DNA from: an uncultured Devosia sp.
GTDB taxonomy: Bacteria > Pseudomonadota > Alphaproteobacteria > Rhizobiales > Devosiaceae
Length of the DNA: 6,466 nucleotides
Direction of reading: 5' to 3'
Assembly (NCBI GenBank): GCA_934553185.1
Contig: CAKTFF010000128.1
Span: 1-6,466 of the forward strand
Both the position numbers and the translations under genes were made by a program. A model generated the notes under the pieces. That model was not told the DNA's origin, ran no database searches, and worked only from the letters and a program-made list of their open reading frames with translations. How positions within the stretch are numbered: the stretch's first letter is position 1; each line of letters opens with the position of its first letter. This document shows, piece after piece, positions 4,256-6,466 of the stretch.

Positions 4256-6466
4256 GGCGAGACCTTGCCCAGCATGGCCTTGGAGATGGTTTGCTTGGTG
4301 TCGAAATAGCCCTTCCAGGGATCGGGAAGTTTGGCTCGCTCGGCCGCCGATGCCAGGTCGAATTGATTGGCTGCCTGGATGGTATCGAGTTCCTCCCAGG
4401 TCACCGGCACGGCAGCCGGGGCACCTTCGCGCGACCGCGACGACCAAGGAGCCACCGCTGTCGATCCGCGTTCATTGCGGAGGTAATCCACAAACATCTT
4501 ACCTTTGCGCTTGGCCTTGCTCATGTTGGCAACAAAGCGGTTGGGTTCACGCTCGGCGAGTAATTGCGCGACGCCCTTGCAGAACGCCTTGACCTCTGGC
4601 CATTCCATCTTTGGCTTGAGCGGGGCGATAACGTGAACGCCCTTGCCGCCGCTGACCAGGGGGAAAGTCTTGAGGTCGAACTCACCCAGAACACTGGCAA
4701 TGTCCTTTGCCGCATCCCGCACATGCTCGAAACCAAGCCCTTCGTCTGGATCGATGTCAAAAATGATGCGCTCGGGTTTTTCGACATCCTTGTTCCTCGA
4801 ACCCCAAAGATGCCATTCAAGGACATTCATCTGCGTGCCACCCAAGAGACCTGGCAGACCGTCCACATAGAAGTAGTCTTCCTTTTCGCCGTCCTTTTCC
4901 TCGATCAGCACCGACTTCATGACCTCTGGAAAACCGCCGGTGTCGTGCTTCTGAAAGAAGCAGTATTTTGCGCGGCCTTGCGGGCAGCGCAGCAGGCTCA
5001 AGGGACGGTTTGCGATATAGGGCAGCATTCTTTCGGCAACCGCTGCGTAATAAGCGGCCAACTGCCCCTTGGTTACCCCCTGACCGGGATAGATGATGCG
5101 GTCGGGGCTGGTGAAGTGGACCTTGGCTTTTTCGGCAGCGGCAAGTCCCGCCTCTTCGCTCAGCGGCGCAGCCGACCCGACCGGCATCGCTTCTGCCTTT
5201 TCCGCTGACACGTCCCTTGCGGGTTTATCCTCGCGAAGGCCCAAGAAGGAGGGATGCCGCAACACACCATCGGGCGTGATCTCCGTGTAGGCGATCTCAG
5301 CGACCAGTTCCGGTTTTACCCAATGCGCCGTACGCGACACAGGCCGCGGCACTTCCGCAAACGGATTGGTCTCGAGGGCGCGTTCATCCAGCTTTTGTTG
5401 CAAGTCCTGGCCGCTTTTCACCGTAAACCCGGTGCCAACCCGACCGCGATAGACCAGTTTGCCGTCTTCCCAGCTCCCGATCAGAAGGGAGGCGAAGCTC
5501 TTCTTTTTGGTCGAGGTGGACCAGCCGGCTATCACAAATTCCTGCCGTTTGCTGGCCTTGATCTTGAGCCATCCGCGCGTGCGCTCACCTAGGTAAGGCG
5601 CATCGGCAAGCTTGGCGATGATGCCCTCGTGGCCTTCGCGGGCCACGGCGTCGAACACTTTCTGCCCATTGCCTGTGACATGGGGTGAAAACTGGACCAG
5701 TGACGAGGCTTCTTGTTTGCCCAGGAGCTCTTCCAGGGCTTCCTTGCGCTCCAGCAAAGGAAGCCCTGTCAGATCCTTGCCGTCCTGCTCCAAGAGATCA
5801 AAGGCGAGATAGGTGAGGGGTTCGCCGCTTGAAAGATGATCCTTAAGCGTTGAAAAGTCCGTGCGTCCCTTGGCGTCGAAGGCACAGAGCTCGCCATCGA
5901 TCAACGCCGTGCCCTTGGTCAATCGCTGCAAGTGGGGGACAATGGCGGCAAACTGCTCAGTCCAGTCCTTGCCGGTGCGTGTAAAGAGCTGAACCTGTTC
6001 TCCGGCGATCGCTGCAAGGCAGCGGTAGCCATCATACTTCATCTCGAAGACCCAATTATCGCCTTCGGGCACATCGGTGACGAGCGTTGCCAGTTGCGGC
6101 GAACGGAACTGGGGAAGTGTTGCCTTGCTTGCCTTCTTGCGCGCGGGTTTGGCTAGACGGGGTTTGTCGGCCCGCTTGTCCTTGTCCGAATGCCATACAA
6201 CATCTGCAGGTGTCTCGCTGGCCTTCCGCGGCTTCAACCCCTTGGCAATTGCATCAAGGTCGCGGCCGGTCGAGACCGACTTGGTGAAGCGATCCACCAG
6301 CAACTCGCCCTCACGTGCAAAGTCGTCCTTGTGCTTGATCAGCAGCCAGTTCTCGCGCGCCGGGCCGGACTTACGCTGCGTATCGCGCCCTTTCATGTGG
6401 ACCAGAACCCATTCGCCCTTCATGCGCTTGCCATTGATGCGCATCTTGAGATCGCCACTTTCGAGA
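4252..6466 (-). CDS. ligD: Multidomain DNA ligase D for non-homologous end joining (5' end outside window)
   Basis: The frame runs off the right edge. The Met codon at 6444 is internal, because the seven upstream codons (LESGDLK) continue a phosphoesterase-domain strand, so residue numbers here count from that Met. Residues 1-50 are the end of the 3'-phosphoesterase domain ('GEWVLVHMKG', 'NWLLIKHKDD'), followed by a Lys/Ala-rich linker (about 70-110). In the ATP-dependent ligase domain, Lys136 of 'EMKYDGYR' is the AMP-accepting residue, with 'LIDGELCAFD' (181-190), 'EGIIAK' (273-278) and 'WLKIKASKR' (292-300) as the later nucleotidyltransferase motifs. The primase-like polymerase domain starts near 445, with the metal-binding Asp563 and Asp565 in 'FDIDPD', 'SGGKGVHV' (598-605) and Asp653 in 'FVDYLRNERG'. 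The order PE-LIG-POL is as in Pseudomonas LigD. With Ku it repairs double-strand breaks; no ku gene is in the window, but one may lie beyond the right edge. Confidence 0.96.
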   Translation of the reverse strand, partial: LESGDLKMRINGKRMKGEWVLVHMKGRDTQRKSGPARENWLLIKHKDDFAREGELLVDRFTKSVSTGRDLDAIAKGLKPRKASETPADVVWHSDKDKRADKPRLAKPARKKASKATLPQFRSPQLATLVTDVPEGDNWVFEMKYDGYRCLAAIAGEQVQLFTRTGKDWTEQFAAIVPHLQRLTKGTALIDGELCAFDAKGRTDFSTLKDHLSSGEPLTYLAFDLLEQDGKDLTGLPLLERKEALEELLGKQEASSLVQFSPHVTGNGQKVFDAVAREGHEGIIAKLADAPYLGERTRGWLKIKASKRQEFVIAGWSTSTKKKSFASLLIGSWEDGKLVYRGRVGTGFTVKSGQDLQQKLDERALETNPFAEVPRPVSRTAHWVKPELVAEIAYTEITPDGVLRHPSFLGLREDKPARDVSAEKAEAMPVGSAAPLSEEAGLAAAEKAKVHFTSPDRIIYPGQGVTKGQLAAYYAAVAERMLPYIANRPLSLLRCPQGRAKYCFFQKHDTGGFPEVMKSVLIEEKDGEKEDYFYVDGLPGLLGGTQMNVLEWHLWGSRNKDVEKPERIIFDIDPDEGLGFEHVRDAAKDIASVLGEFDLKTFPLVSGGKGVHVIAPLKPKMEWPEVKAFCKGVAQLLAEREPNRFVANMSKAKRKGKMFVDYLRNERGSTAVAPWSSRSREGAPAAVPVTWEELDTIQAANQFDLASAAERAKLPDPWKGYFDTKQTISKAMLGKVSP

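Noticed and set aside
3953..4447. Minus-strand open frame across the modB-ligD junction
   Set aside because: It overlaps the EAA loop of modB and the end of ligD in other frames, its Arg- and Gly-rich content is typical of a shadow, and it has no recognisable motif.
4564..5208. Plus-strand open frame of 214 codons inside ligD
   Set aside because: It is antisense to the conserved polymerase domain of LigD, and its translation shows no domain or plausible composition.

Overview
The window looks like chromosomal DNA of a high-GC alphaproteobacterium, probably Hyphomicrobiales (a Devosia-like lineage is my best guess). This rests on protein style, on the ArsR-type regulator plus SRPBCC gene pair, and on a PE-LIG-POL LigD. 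I ran no taxonomic search. The window is compact. It holds four complete genes on the plus strand with recognisable family membership, a fifth plus-strand gene with degenerate HNH-like features, a truncated gene at each edge, and short intergenic gaps of about 12 to 107 bases. I see no tRNA, rRNA, CRISPR array, insertion sequence or integrase.

Left part (1-1128): the C-terminal part of a probable ArsR-type regulator runs into a complete SRPBCC (AHSA1-like) gene 12 bases downstream, a common co-transcribed pair. Two adjacent small hairpins follow the SRPBCC stop. Middle part (1204-3467): a PfkB-family sugar kinase, most like bacterial fructokinase; a small protein resembling HNH_2-type nucleases but lacking the final catalytic His; and a KDPG aldolase (Eda) with all its catalytic residues. 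The kinase and the aldolase fit one catabolic route: fructose to fructose 6-phosphate, then through the Entner-Doudoroff pathway to pyruvate and glyceraldehyde 3-phosphate. The edd and zwf genes are not here.

Right part (3575-6466): an isolated molybdate ABC transporter permease (ModB) with no modA or modC beside it. It converges tail to tail, with a 4-base overlap, on a long minus-strand ligD. LigD is the multidomain non-homologous end-joining ligase. Its first (phosphoesterase) domain is mostly outside the window, while its ligase and polymerase domains are complete.

The most unusual structure is in the 107-base gap before modB. A 10-base-pair long-range stem and a local GNRA-capped hairpin share the same G-rich strand, so they cannot form together. 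That is the architecture of an RNA switch. The second is the HNH-like gene, which has no Shine-Dalgarno sequence and a TTGACA/TATTGT promoter placed so that transcription would begin at its ATG (a leaderless mRNA candidate).
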